24,769 bases of DNA, taken from contig CAAEEA010000034.1 in NCBI GenBank assembly GCA_900754795.1, positions 1-24,769 on the forward strand, written 5' to 3'. The first letter of the stretch is position 1. Every line of letters starts with the position of its first letter. Both the position numbers and the translations under genes were made by a program. The notes below the pieces were generated by a model. It saw only the letters and a list, made by a program, of their open reading frames with translations, was not told the origin of the DNA and searched no databases. Positions 13,940-21,319 of the stretch are shown in pieces. This DNA is from Clostridia bacterium. Lineage in GTDB: Bacteria; Bacillota; Clostridia; Peptostreptococcales; Anaerovoracaceae.

Positions 13940-13944
13940 AATCG

Positions 13945-15003
13945 TCAGCTTATATAATTCAGCGGATCGACAAGCGTTCCGCCCTCCCTAACTTCAAAAT
14001 GCAGGTGCGGACCGGAGGAAACTCCGGTGCTTCCCACAAGGGCTATTACCTGTCCGGCTTCTACCTTGTCCCCGACAGATACTTTCTGTGAGCCGTATAT
14101 CATATGACCGTACAGAGTCGTGACTCCGCCGCCGTGGTCTATCATTATGCACTGACCGTAACCGCCGTACTTCTGAGACAGAATAACCGTTCCCGAAGCG
14201 GCCGCGAGCACGTTAGTGCCTGAAGAAGCCCCTATGTCAATGCCGGAATGATATTTCCATGTTCCGTAAACAGGATGCATTCTCCAGCCGAAATATGAAG
14301 TGAGATAGTGACTGGCGGGAGCCGGCCATACCCATGAACCGCCGCCCACATATTCGCTGTCCACGTCTATCATGCTCTGGATCTGTTCGTTAATGGACTG
14401 AGCCTGAGCCAGAAGTTCATCCTCTTTGGCTTCAAGTTCACCTTTGAGCTCATCAAGCTTGCTTACCTGAGCCTCGAGTTCCGCTCTCTTGGAATCAAGC
14501 TGAGCCTTTTCGGAAACCAGCCCTTCTTTCAGGGCTTCAAGTTCCTCATGCTCTTTTTCGAGAGTTTCCAGAACATCCATGTCATTTTGATATATTCTCT
14601 GAATAAGATCAAGATTAGACACAAATTCCGATATGCTGCTGGACCCCAGAAGTACGTCTATGAATCCCACCGAGCCGTTCTTGTACATAACCCTGAGCCT
14701 CTCATTGAGTCCGTCCTCACGGTCGGCCATATCCTGTTCTTTCTGTGCTATCTCATTTTCTGCGGCTATGATTCTGCTGTTGGCTTCAGCGACTTCCGCG
14801 TCGAGAGCGTCTACCTTTGGCTGTAATTCCTCTATCTCATCCATTACTTCGGAAAGTCTGCTGCTGACTTCATCTTTTTCCTGCTGGACGCCGGCCAGAT
14901 CTTCCTCAAGTTCGCTCTTTGATGAAGCAAAAGCCAGCCCCGATGCGCAAATGGAAAAAATCAGGATGACGGCAAGTCCTAAACATAAACTTTTCTTTTT
15001 CAT
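13945..15003 (-). CDS. PcsB/EnvC-like murein hydrolase with coiled coil and M23 (LytM) domain
   Basis: The 352-residue secreted protein has a signal peptide (1-26, ending AFA), a long coiled coil (about 30-212) interrupted by RLRVMYKNGSVGFIDVLLGSSSISEF (103-127), and a C-terminal M23 peptidase domain with the zinc residues His252 and Asp256 (HSGID) and HLH at 333-335. The interrupted coil is what PcsB, CwlO and EnvC use to contact FtsX and keep the hydrolase inactive. Its gene follows ftsE and ftsX, so it is very likely the peptidoglycan endopeptidase governed by FtsEX at division or elongation. AGGTGAG precedes the start. Confidence 0.93.
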   Translation of the reverse strand: MKKKSLCLGLAVILIFSICASGLAFASSKSELEEDLAGVQQEKDEVSSRLSEVMDEIEELQPKVDALDAEVAEANSRIIAAENEIAQKEQDMADREDGLNERLRVMYKNGSVGFIDVLLGSSSISEFVSNLDLIQRIYQNDMDVLETLEKEHEELEALKEGLVSEKAQLDSKRAELEAQVSKLDELKGELEAKEDELLAQAQSINEQIQSMIDVDSEYVGGGSWVWPAPASHYLTSYFGWRMHPVYGTWKYHSGIDIGASSGTNVLAAASGTVILSQKYGGYGQCIMIDHGGGVTTLYGHMIYGSQKVSVGDKVEAGQVIALVGSTGVSSGPHLHFEVREGGTLVDPLNYIS

Positions 15004-15041
15004 TATCTCACCTGTCTTTTTATATTTATCGGAACGCTGTG

Positions 15042-15938
15042 TCAGGCGTCAAGGAACTTTCTCATTGAAAGAAGGCTTCCCCATGCTCCTATGCTCACTC
15101 CCAGCGCAAGGAATATTATGAGCATATTCCATATCATATATCCTGCCGAAATGAGCGGCGCCGAAACTATGGCTATCACCTGAGCGCCTATAAGATCCAC
15201 CACCTGACCGTAGAGCAGCCCCATGAGTCCGGTGGCCACCAGAGAAGCAAAGACTCCGATGATTATTCCCTCTGTCATAAACGGACCCCGTATAAACCAG
15301 TTTGTCGCACCCACATATTTCATTATCCTTATTTCTCTGGCTCTTGCAAAGACAGTCAGCTTTATGGTGTTGGAAACGACCACCACACACACGATCACAA
15401 GAAAAGCCATCACCACGAGCGCTCCGATCTGGAGGCCTCTCGTAACGGAAGTCAGTTTCTCAACCGTCTCTCTGTAATACTGTATATCTTCCACACCGTC
15501 CAGCGTGGCCGCGTACTCGGAAACGGCGGTGGCGTCCTCTATGTTATCGACCGTTATCAGCACTGAGGCCGGCAGAGGATTTTCCCCGAGAGAATCGAGA
15601 AGGTATCCGCTTTCTCCCCACCGCTCTTTCATTATATCGAGAGCTTCTTCTTTGGTTCTGTAGGCGACTCCTCCCACTCCGTCATACTCTTCAAGATCCG
15701 CCATAATTCCCCGGGTCTGATCTTCGGTCAGTTCATCTTCAAGAAATATCTCAACCTGGTCGTAATCCTGACGCACCACTTCGGTAAACAGGTTCAGGTT
15801 GACAAGTATACAGAAAAATATGCCCAGGATAAACAGCATGGCCAGTATGGAGAAAATCGACGCCAGGCTCATTCCCCGGTTTCTGAATATCTGGGTGAAT
15901 CCCTGTTTTATGTTATACATCAGGCTATTCAAGGCCAT
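15042..15938 (-). CDS. ftsX: Cell division protein FtsX
   Basis: The 298-residue membrane protein has an N-terminal cytoplasmic segment (SLMYNIKQGFTQIFRNRGMSLASI), a first span near 25-47, an extracytoplasmic domain (about 50-170, with QVEIFLEDELTEDQ and the RTKEEALDIMKERWG motif), and three more spans at about 175-200, 222-247 and 265-290. This is the standard FtsX topology. Together with FtsE it transmits ATP hydrolysis across the membrane to a peptidoglycan hydrolase. The start overlaps the ftsE stop by 14 nt. The hydrolase it should control is encoded 38 nt downstream. Confidence 0.96.
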   Translation of the reverse strand: MALNSLMYNIKQGFTQIFRNRGMSLASIFSILAMLFILGIFFCILVNLNLFTEVVRQDYDQVEIFLEDELTEDQTRGIMADLEEYDGVGGVAYRTKEEALDIMKERWGESGYLLDSLGENPLPASVLITVDNIEDATAVSEYAATLDGVEDIQYYRETVEKLTSVTRGLQIGALVVMAFLVIVCVVVVSNTIKLTVFARAREIRIMKYVGATNWFIRGPFMTEGIIIGVFASLVATGLMGLLYGQVVDLIGAQVIAIVSAPLISAGYMIWNMLIIFLALGVSIGAWGSLLSMRKFLDA

Positions 15939-16626
15939 TCACCCCTTCCCCTTTAAAGCCGTACATGCCTTCTTCGTCTCTGATTATCCTGCCGTTTTCT
16001 ATGGCTATGACACGCTTTTTCATTCTGTCGACTATGTCCTTTGCGTGAGTTACCATCACTATGGTAGTACCTCTCATGTTTATCTGCTCCAGGAGATCCA
16101 TGATCTCCGCCGCTGTTATCGGGTCGAGATTTCCCGTTGGCTCGTCGGCTATGAGCACCATGGGATTGTTGATTATGGCTCTGGCGATAGCTACTCTCTG
16201 CTGTTCTCCGGCAGAAAGCTCGTCCGGATATTTGTGCGCCTTATCTGTTATCCCCACCAGACTCAGCACCTGAGGCACCTGTTTTCTTATCTGCCTTTTG
16301 CTCTTGTGAAGAACTTCCATGGCAAAAGCAACGTTTTCAAAAACAGTCTTTTTCGGTAAAAGGCGGAAATCCTGGAATACGGTTCCGATTTTGCGCCTGA
16401 GTTCCGGCACTTCTCTGTTGCTCAGAGAAGTCACCTCCTGCCCGTCTACGGTTATACTGCCTTCGTCGGCGTCTATTTCTTTTAATATCAGTTTTATAAA
16501 AGTGGATTTGCCTGCTCCGCTGGGCCCCACCAGAAATACAAAATCACCTTTTGAAATGTTGACGCTCACATCCTCAAGACCTATGTTCGTCCTGTAGGTT
16601 TTGGTCACATGGCTGAACGTTATCAT
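15925..16626 (-). CDS. ftsE: Cell division ATP-binding protein FtsE
   Basis: The 233-residue ABC ATPase shows Walker A GPSGAGKS (34-41), signature LSAGEQQR, Walker B VLIADEPTGNLDP, and a QDFRLLPKKTVFENVAFAMEV Q-loop region characteristic of FtsE. I use ATG 16626, preceded by GGAGG at 5-6 nt and giving MITFSHVTKTY; the open frame runs back to 16686 but would cross the likely -10 element. FtsE pairs with FtsX to activate the cell-wall hydrolase. It is the first gene of a nine-gene run extending to tcdA. Confidence 0.96.
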   Translation of the reverse strand: MITFSHVTKTYRTNIGLEDVSVNISKGDFVFLVGPSGAGKSTFIKLILKEIDADEGSITVDGQEVTSLSNREVPELRRKIGTVFQDFRLLPKKTVFENVAFAMEVLHKSKRQIRKQVPQVLSLVGITDKAHKYPDELSAGEQQRVAIARAIINNPMVLIADEPTGNLDPITAAEIMDLLEQINMRGTTIVMVTHAKDIVDRMKKRVIAIENGRIIRDEEGMYGFKGEGVNGLE

Positions 16627-16666
16627 GTTTACCTCCATTTGTGCTTTTTTCAACAAATTCATTTTA

Positions 16667-16672
16667 ATTATA
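16667..16672 (-). promoter_or_regulatory. Probable -10 of the ftsE operon promoter
   Basis: TATAAT reads on the minus strand at 16672-16667, about 40 nt upstream of the ftsE ATG. No good -35 is seen at the standard 16-18 nt distance (TTTCAT at 17 nt is a poor match). The predicted start near 16660 leaves a leader of about 34 nt. This may be the only promoter for the ftsE-to-tcdA run, as I found no strong internal one. Confidence 0.5.
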
Positions 16673-16751
16673 CTACATTTTGACACTAAATGAAATAGAA
16701 AATCATGGCAGAGAATGTGTAATTACTGTGATGTCTTCACTCTTCTGCGAT

Positions 16752-17459
16752 TCAGAACAACGTCAGTATATAGTCAGCCATTTCTCCGAAAATCCGGTCG
16801 TTATACTCCCTTTCCGTATTTTTACTTTCTTTTGCGGTATACCTTGAAAACAGGGGTCCTTCTCTCTCTGACAGGCAGATCGTTTCCCACGGTTCATTTC
16901 TCAGGACAAAGTCTGCCCTGAATCCGAGAAATTTTTCCGTATCTCTTACTGCCTGTCCCTGTCCCCTGTTTACTATCCACAACACCCTGTTCTGATAAAG
17001 TCCGCGGCAGATTCTAACCTTTTCGGCAGCCGCGATTACCCTGCTGGGCAGCGTGTCAGTCACGACTATCGCAAGATCAGGCAGCCCTGCGGCTCCGGCC
17101 GGACCGGGATTATCCCAGATTATATATCGTCCCGCTGCCTCATAAGGCATGACAAATGTCCCGGTCGGGGATTTCCCCGTTCTCACGGCCCAGTTGACAT
17201 TGGCCCACAGATTGACAAAGCCTTCCGGGCTCCTTTCTCCTCTTTTAACGGCAAAGACATCCTTAAACCGCTTTTCCGGTATCATTTTGTCCAGAGACAG
17301 TTCATAATACGGCAGTCCGTGTCCCTCGCCGTGGTCCGCGCCTTCAAGATATGTAACTCCGTCAGAGACCCGGCCCATGGCAAGGGCAAGTCTTTCGGCC
17401 GCAAAGGTCGCGCCGCACCCTCTGCTTCCGCCGATAATGTATATCTTCTTCTTTTCCAT
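16752..17459 (-). CDS. ParA/MinD-like protein with degenerate P-loop
   Basis: I do not recognise a named family. The 235-residue protein begins MEKKKIYIIGGSRGCGATFAAERLALAMG, which has the shape of a ParA/MinD P-loop, but the catalytic lysine before the Thr is replaced (GCGAT rather than GKGKT/S). Later come YIIWDNPGP (Walker B-like, about 112-120), DLAIVVTDTLPSRVIAAAEK and VLWIVNRGQGQ, in the order expected of a SIMIBI/ParA fold. It may be a nucleotide-binding protein with little or no hydrolysis, or a pseudo-ATPase. The start at 17459 fits the domain and a consensus promoter right before it; the frame is open to 17531. Lack of membrane segments suggests a cytosolic protein. Confidence 0.72.
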   Translation of the reverse strand: MEKKKIYIIGGSRGCGATFAAERLALAMGRVSDGVTYLEGADHGEGHGLPYYELSLDKMIPEKRFKDVFAVKRGERSPEGFVNLWANVNWAVRTGKSPTGTFVMPYEAAGRYIIWDNPGPAGAAGLPDLAIVVTDTLPSRVIAAAEKVRICRGLYQNRVLWIVNRGQGQAVRDTEKFLGFRADFVLRNEPWETICLSEREGPLFSRYTAKESKNTEREYNDRIFGEMADYILTLF

Positions 17460-17468
17460 TTTATGGTA

Positions 17469-17497
17469 ATTATATACCGTCTGGTAATTTTTGTCAA
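17469..17497 (-). promoter_or_regulatory. Perfect consensus promoter giving a near-leaderless mRNA
   Basis: On the minus strand TTGACA (17492-17497) and TATAAT (17469-17474) are both perfect and 17 nt apart. Only 9 nt separate the -10 from the ATG at 17459. The expected start is about position 17462, giving a leader of about 3 nt and no room for a ribosome binding site. Confidence 0.85.
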
Positions 17498-17511
17498 TAG
17501 AGCGTTTCTTA

Positions 17512-17991
17512 TTATTCCCCGTATCTGACAATCAGTTCTATTGTGTCCGGAAGCGACGTCAGTTCAGTTTCCGCGACCGTATAAGGATATGTCGATATCT
17601 GAGAAACAGCTGTATCCGAAGGCGGATCCGTAAACAGAGCGTGTACTTTCATGTTTACCCCGGAGTCCGTCTTTTCCAGCGTTATCTCCTCTATGGCGGC
17701 CTCGTATCCGGCGGTAGGTTTCTCTCCCCGGGTGACTACGACATAAACTCTGCCGTCAATCAGACAGCCAAGAGCCCTTTCAAGTTCACGGTATTCCGGA
17801 ATCATCTCAGTCTCTATTGACTTCGGTATGTTATCTTTTGTGAGCTGAGTGAACTCTACCTGCCTTTCTCCGACAAGCCCCCGGCCAAAGATAACCCAGA
17901 GGACCGCGGCCAGCAATATTATCGCGCCCGCTATGATCAACGCCTTGCGGGAAGGCAGCCTGAATATCTTTTTCTTGGATTCTGCGGCCAT
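17512..17991 (-). CDS. Membrane-anchored PrcB-like protein
   Basis: The 159-residue protein has a basic N-terminus, one transmembrane segment (about 17-37) and an extracytoplasmic domain. RVYVVVTRGEKPTAGYEAAIEEITLEK followed by NMKVHALFTDPPSD and QISTYPYTVAE fits the PrcB C-terminal domain (named after the Treponema dentilisin-complex subunit), where a G-K-P-T-x-G-Y loop and a final TYPY strand recur. In Clostridia such domains occur as small anchored proteins of unknown role. The AAGGGAG site is 9 nt before the ATG but lies inside the terminator stem of the upstream operon. The gene ends 52 nt before the next start. Confidence 0.75.
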   Translation of the reverse strand: MAAESKKKIFRLPSRKALIIAGAIILLAAVLWVIFGRGLVGERQVEFTQLTKDNIPKSIETEMIPEYRELERALGCLIDGRVYVVVTRGEKPTAGYEAAIEEITLEKTDSGVNMKVHALFTDPPSDTAVSQISTYPYTVAETELTSLPDTIELIVRYGE

Positions 17992-17993
17992 AC

Positions 17994-18047
17994 AAAAAAC
18001 TCCCTTCGCTCATAAGTTTCATAACATCTTATGAGAACGAAAGGAGT
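17994..18047 (-). terminator. Terminator of the transketolase operon overlapping the next ribosome binding site
   Basis: On the minus strand a long imperfect stem forms between 18028-18047 and 17999-18016. Its core is a perfect 8-bp CTCATAAG/CTTATGAG, with flanking CGAA/TTCG and GGAGT/ACTCC pairs, followed by TTTTTT (17994-17999). It starts 16 nt after the transketolase stop. The descending arm contains the AAGGGAG ribosome binding site (18000-18006) of the PrcB-like gene. Confidence 0.85.
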
Positions 18048-18063
18048 CTTATTCTTATTTAGG

Positions 18064-18996
18064 TCAACGGCCGAGGACTTTGCGCACCGCCTTTTCGATA
18101 TCGGCGGCAGTCATCCCGTATTTTTCTCTGAGTTCCTGCGGTTTGCCTGATTCTCCGAATACGTCCCTCTGGCCTACCATTGCCATCTTTACCGGATATA
18201 TTCGAGAAAGGGTTTCCGCCACGGCTCCGCCAAGTCCGCCGATCACCGAATGTTCTTCGGCAGTGACTACAGGGCCGAAAGATGCCGCCTCCGCAAGAAT
18301 CTCCTCATCGAGAGGCTTAATTGTATGCATGTCTATGACTCCCGCGTCGATCCCGGCAGCGGAAAGGTCTTCCGCGGCCATGACCGCTTCGTTTACCATA
18401 ATGCCTGTGGCAACGATGGTGACGTCACCGCCGCGGCGGAGCCAGTTGCCTTTCCCGAGGCGTACATCGTCATCCTCACTGTAAAATACCGGTACGGCTG
18501 CTCTTCCAAGCCTTACATAGCATGGGCCGTCCATTTCGATGACCTGTTTCATCAGTTTTTCACAGGAAACAGCGTCGCACGGATTTACTACCGTCATACC
18601 CGGTATCGTCCTCATCAGCGCGATGTCCTCAAAGGTCTGGTGGCTCGCCCCGTCTTCGCCCACAGTTATCCCCGCGTGGGTGGCGCATATCTTCACATTG
18701 GCATGGGTGTAGCCTATGGAATTTCTGATTATCTCAAAAGCCCGTCCGGCGGCGAACATGGCAAAGGTGCTGGCGCACACGGTCTTGCCGGAAAGCGCCA
18801 TACCGCAGGCGGCGGCATAAAGATCCTGCTCCGCTATACCCATGTTAAAAAATCTTTCGGGATAGACCTTTGCAAACTCTGCCGTCATGGTCGACTTGGA
18901 CAGATCCGCGTCCATGACGATGAGGTTCTTGTTCGTTTTGCCTGTTTCTACCAGGCTCTTGCCGTAAGCCTGCCTTGTCGCGATCTTATCTGCCAT
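18064..18996 (-). CDS. Transketolase, C-terminal subunit
   Basis: This 310-residue subunit has the pyrimidine-binding and C-terminal domains of a transketolase: RFFNMGIAEQDLYAAACGMALSG (about 51-73, containing the catalytic Glu of the TPP dimer interface), ATHAGITVGEDGASHQTFEDIALMRTIPGMTV (about 107-138, with the conserved GxDGxxHQ), and a terminal domain ending VFGESGKPQELREKYGM. It works with the N-terminal subunit encoded just upstream to form one active site. The upstream stop and this ATG share an A (TGATG); a GTG one codon earlier (18999) is the alternative, slightly better spaced from GGAGG. Confidence 0.95.
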   Translation of the reverse strand: MADKIATRQAYGKSLVETGKTNKNLIVMDADLSKSTMTAEFAKVYPERFFNMGIAEQDLYAAACGMALSGKTVCASTFAMFAAGRAFEIIRNSIGYTHANVKICATHAGITVGEDGASHQTFEDIALMRTIPGMTVVNPCDAVSCEKLMKQVIEMDGPCYVRLGRAAVPVFYSEDDDVRLGKGNWLRRGGDVTIVATGIMVNEAVMAAEDLSAAGIDAGVIDMHTIKPLDEEILAEAASFGPVVTAEEHSVIGGLGGAVAETLSRIYPVKMAMVGQRDVFGESGKPQELREKYGMTAADIEKAVRKVLGR

Positions 18997-19835
18997 CACC
19001 TTTCACCTCCTGCCTTGTTTTCCGCCTCGGAAAGTTCTCTGAGAGCCTGTTCTGTCTGTTCATCGTCAGGCGCTTTGCCGTGCCAGCCCGCCTGATCTTC
19101 CATGAACGAAACTCCGTGGCCTTTATGAGTCCTGGCGATTATGGCCGTCGGTTTTCCGCCGCAGGCTCTTGCTTTGTCAAAGGCATCGAATATGCAGCCA
19201 AAGTCGTGGCCGTCCGTACATATGACGTTGAATCCGAAAGCTCTGAACTTCTCGTCTACAGGGCTGACCTTCATTACATCATCGTTTTTGCCGTCGATCT
19301 GAAGACCGTTCCAGTCTACGATCACGCAGAGGTTGTCCAGTTTATAATGGGCTGAAGCCATTGCAGCCTCCCATACTATGCCTTCCTGAAGTTCTCCGTC
19401 TCCAAGAAGAACATATATCCTGCCCGGATCTTTGTCCAGCTTTGCCGCCATCGCCATGCCCACGCATACCGCGAAGCCCTGTCCCAGCGAGCCGGTGGAC
19501 ATTTCGATTCCCGGCAGCTTATGCATGTTGGGATGTCCCTGAAGCCTGCTCCCCAGCTTTCTCAGAGTAAGCAGCTCATCTTTCGGGAAAAAACCTCTTT
19601 CCGCCAGCGCGGCATACTGTACGGGCGCCGCGTGACCCTTTGAAAGAACGAATTTATCACGGCCTTTCATGTCCGGATTTTCAGGGTCTATGTTCATCTC
19701 CCGGAAATACAGTGCCGTCACGATGTCCGCCGCGGAAAGGGATCCTCCCGGATGTCCCGATCCGGCGCTATGTATTTCTCTTATTACATCTTTTCGTATT
19801 TCGGCCGCAATCTTTTCGTATTGTGCGTACTCCAT
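18996..19835 (-). CDS. Transketolase, N-terminal subunit
   Basis: The 279-residue subunit carries the TPP-pyrophosphate domain: SAGSGHPGGSLSAADIVTALYF (about 25-46), KGHAAPVQYAALAERG, and the thiamin motif GDGELQEGIVWEAAMASAHYKLDNLCVIVDWNGLQIDG (about 144-181, GDG...N). Two-gene transketolases are common in Clostridia and archaea; together the pair moves two-carbon units in the non-oxidative pentose phosphate pathway. GGGAGGAG lies about 5 nt before the ATG. I could not find a convincing promoter directly upstream; a GC-rich hairpin at 19894-19917 separates it from mazF. Confidence 0.95.
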   Translation of the reverse strand: MEYAQYEKIAAEIRKDVIREIHSAGSGHPGGSLSAADIVTALYFREMNIDPENPDMKGRDKFVLSKGHAAPVQYAALAERGFFPKDELLTLRKLGSRLQGHPNMHKLPGIEMSTGSLGQGFAVCVGMAMAAKLDKDPGRIYVLLGDGELQEGIVWEAAMASAHYKLDNLCVIVDWNGLQIDGKNDDVMKVSPVDEKFRAFGFNVICTDGHDFGCIFDAFDKARACGGKPTAIIARTHKGHGVSFMEDQAGWHGKAPDDEQTEQALRELSEAENKAGGER

Positions 19836-19893
19836 ATTCTCCTCCCGTCATAATTTCGTATTCATATTGCCAAAGGAGACCCGACCCGAAAGA

Positions 19894-19917
19894 CCCGCCG
19901 CCGGCCGGCGGCGCGGG
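19894..19917. terminator. GC-rich hairpin between mazF and the transketolase genes
   Basis: A perfect 16-bp palindrome (GCCGCCGG/CCGGCGGC, 19897-19912) is extended by CCC/GGG arms with a small asymmetry. It is followed on the minus strand by GGGTCTTTCGGG, not a proper T-run. It could pause or partly terminate transcription leaving mazF, or it could be a processing or regulatory hairpin in the transketolase leader. Confidence 0.45.
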
Positions 19918-19946
19918 CCGTGCCTCCCATGATCCGCTTTGATGTT

Positions 19947-20309
19947 TTAACGGCTTTGAGGCAGATCGACAATTCCCAGACTTACCTCCAGCGCTTTTTC
20001 CACATCGGGAAGCTGGTTTTCGCTGAGAGCTCCGATTTTTTCCTTTAACCGCTGTTTATCAATGGTCCTCAGCTGTTCAAGCAAAACTACCGAGTCCCTG
20101 CTGAGTCCGCCCTGTGTGGCCTGAAGCTGTACATGCGTAGGGAGCTTTGCCTTGCCGGTCTGTGAAGTTACGGCAGCCACGATGACAGTCGGGCTGTATT
20201 TATTTCCAACATCGTTCTGAACGACCAGTACAGGCCTTACTCCCCCTTGTTCCGAGCCTACTACGGGACTTAGATCAGCAAAAAACAGATCCCCCTTTTT
20301 TACTATCAA
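19947..20309 (-). CDS. mazF: MazF/NdoA-type endoribonuclease toxin
   Basis: The 120-residue protein closely resembles Gram-positive MazF (NdoA): MIVKKGDLFFADLSPVVGSEQGGVRPVLVVQND, with catalytic Arg25 and Thr48 in the expected places, then KLPTHVQL and SVVLLEQLRTIDKQRL. It is a sequence-specific, ribosome-independent mRNA interferase. I choose the TTG at 20309: AAAGGAG lies 8 nt upstream and the product then begins MIVKKGD like its relatives, whereas the GTG at 20318 would abut the ribosome binding site. No MazE-like antitoxin is found on either side in this window. nnrD is immediately upstream (44 nt). Confidence 0.94.
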   Translation of the reverse strand: MIVKKGDLFFADLSPVVGSEQGGVRPVLVVQNDVGNKYSPTVIVAAVTSQTGKAKLPTHVQLQATQGGLSRDSVVLLEQLRTIDKQRLKEKIGALSENQLPDVEKALEVSLGIVDLPQSR

Positions 20310-20353
20310 GTCCAACACTCCTTTTGATCATTTCTTTTCTTTTGATGTGGATG

Positions 20354-21283
20354 TCAGCCTGAAATCATTTTAAGAGCAAGAGCCGTATAATAGGCGGTAT
20401 CTCCGGCAATCAGCCCGTATTCCCCTGTGGACTTTGCCGCCAGGTCTCCGGCGAGGCCGTGGACATAGACTCCGCATACCGCCGCTCCGGCGGCTGAAAA
20501 CCTGTGTCCATCCGGCTTTTTCTGGCCTGCCAGCGAAGTGATGATACCTGTCAGCACATCGCCTGATCCTGCAGTAGCCATTCCCGGATTCCCTGTAGTA
20601 TTAGTATATGCGCTCCAGACCGGCCCTGTGCTGTCGTTTTCCCTGCCGCATACCGCGGTTTTCGCATCAAAGGCCACTATCGTCCCCTGTCCTTTTAATA
20701 CGGCGACCGCCCCTGTCTTTTCTGCCAGCTTTAATGCGATCTCTTCCCGGAATATCTGTCTTGCCGCGGGTTCTTGCGGTTCTCTCAGCGTCTCTCCCAA
20801 AAGCCTTCCCGCTTCACCGGTATGCGGCGTTATTACTGTTTTCATCGGTCTTCTTGCCCGGAGCAGATCAAAAAGATCATTATGAGCTATGATATTCAGC
20901 GCGTCTGCATCCAGCACCAGTTTACCGTCAAAGTTCTCGATGAGATAAGTGACGGTTCTGACGCTTTCTTCACTTTCCCCCAGTCCCGGACCCGCTGCCG
21001 CCGCGTCATAACGGCTCAGGTCTATTTTTGAAAAGTCGCGGTCCAGACACGTAGCCTCCGGCGCCGCCGTCTGGATTACGGGAAATATCTCATTTGGAAC
21101 AGCCATCTGCACCAGTCCGCTTCCGGCTCTCAGAGCGGCTCTTGCCGAGAGCACCGCCGCTCCGGCCATTCCTCTGGATCCCGCTGCGATGAGTATACGG
21201 CCGCAGTCTCCTTTATGTATTTCCCTTTCGCGCTTTCCAATCATAGTCTGGACAAGTTCGCGCGTTATAATACCTGTTTTCAT
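20354..21283 (-). CDS. nnrD: ADP-dependent NAD(P)H-hydrate dehydratase
   Basis: The 309-residue protein is of the YjeF C-terminal (ribokinase-like) family: KGDCGRILIAAGSRGMAGAAVLSARAALRAGSGLV near the N-terminus, TPHTGEAGRLL (about 151-161) and NPGMATAGSGDVLTGIITSL (about 232-251) with the catalytic Asp. It dehydrates damaged NAD(P)HX back to NAD(P)H using ADP. The epimerase half found fused in many bacteria is absent, so NnrE would have to be encoded elsewhere. GGAG lies 7 nt before the ATG. The gene is 36 nt after mgtE, probably in the same transcript. Confidence 0.94.
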   Translation of the reverse strand: MKTGIITRELVQTMIGKREREIHKGDCGRILIAAGSRGMAGAAVLSARAALRAGSGLVQMAVPNEIFPVIQTAAPEATCLDRDFSKIDLSRYDAAAAGPGLGESEESVRTVTYLIENFDGKLVLDADALNIIAHNDLFDLLRARRPMKTVITPHTGEAGRLLGETLREPQEPAARQIFREEIALKLAEKTGAVAVLKGQGTIVAFDAKTAVCGRENDSTGPVWSAYTNTTGNPGMATAGSGDVLTGIITSLAGQKKPDGHRFSAAGAAVCGVYVHGLAGDLAAKSTGEYGLIAGDTAYYTALALKMISG

Positions 21284-21319
21284 TTTTTTCTCCGTGTGAT
21301 TATTCCTGTTTCCGCTTTT

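Noticed and set aside
17460..17531. Longer N-terminus of the degenerate P-loop protein
   Set aside because: The added codons overlap both promoter hexamers and precede the natural start of the nucleotide-binding fold.
18250..19095. A 281-codon + frame opposite the transketolase genes
   Set aside because: It is antisense to well-conserved transketolase domains, with a composition typical of a shadow frame.
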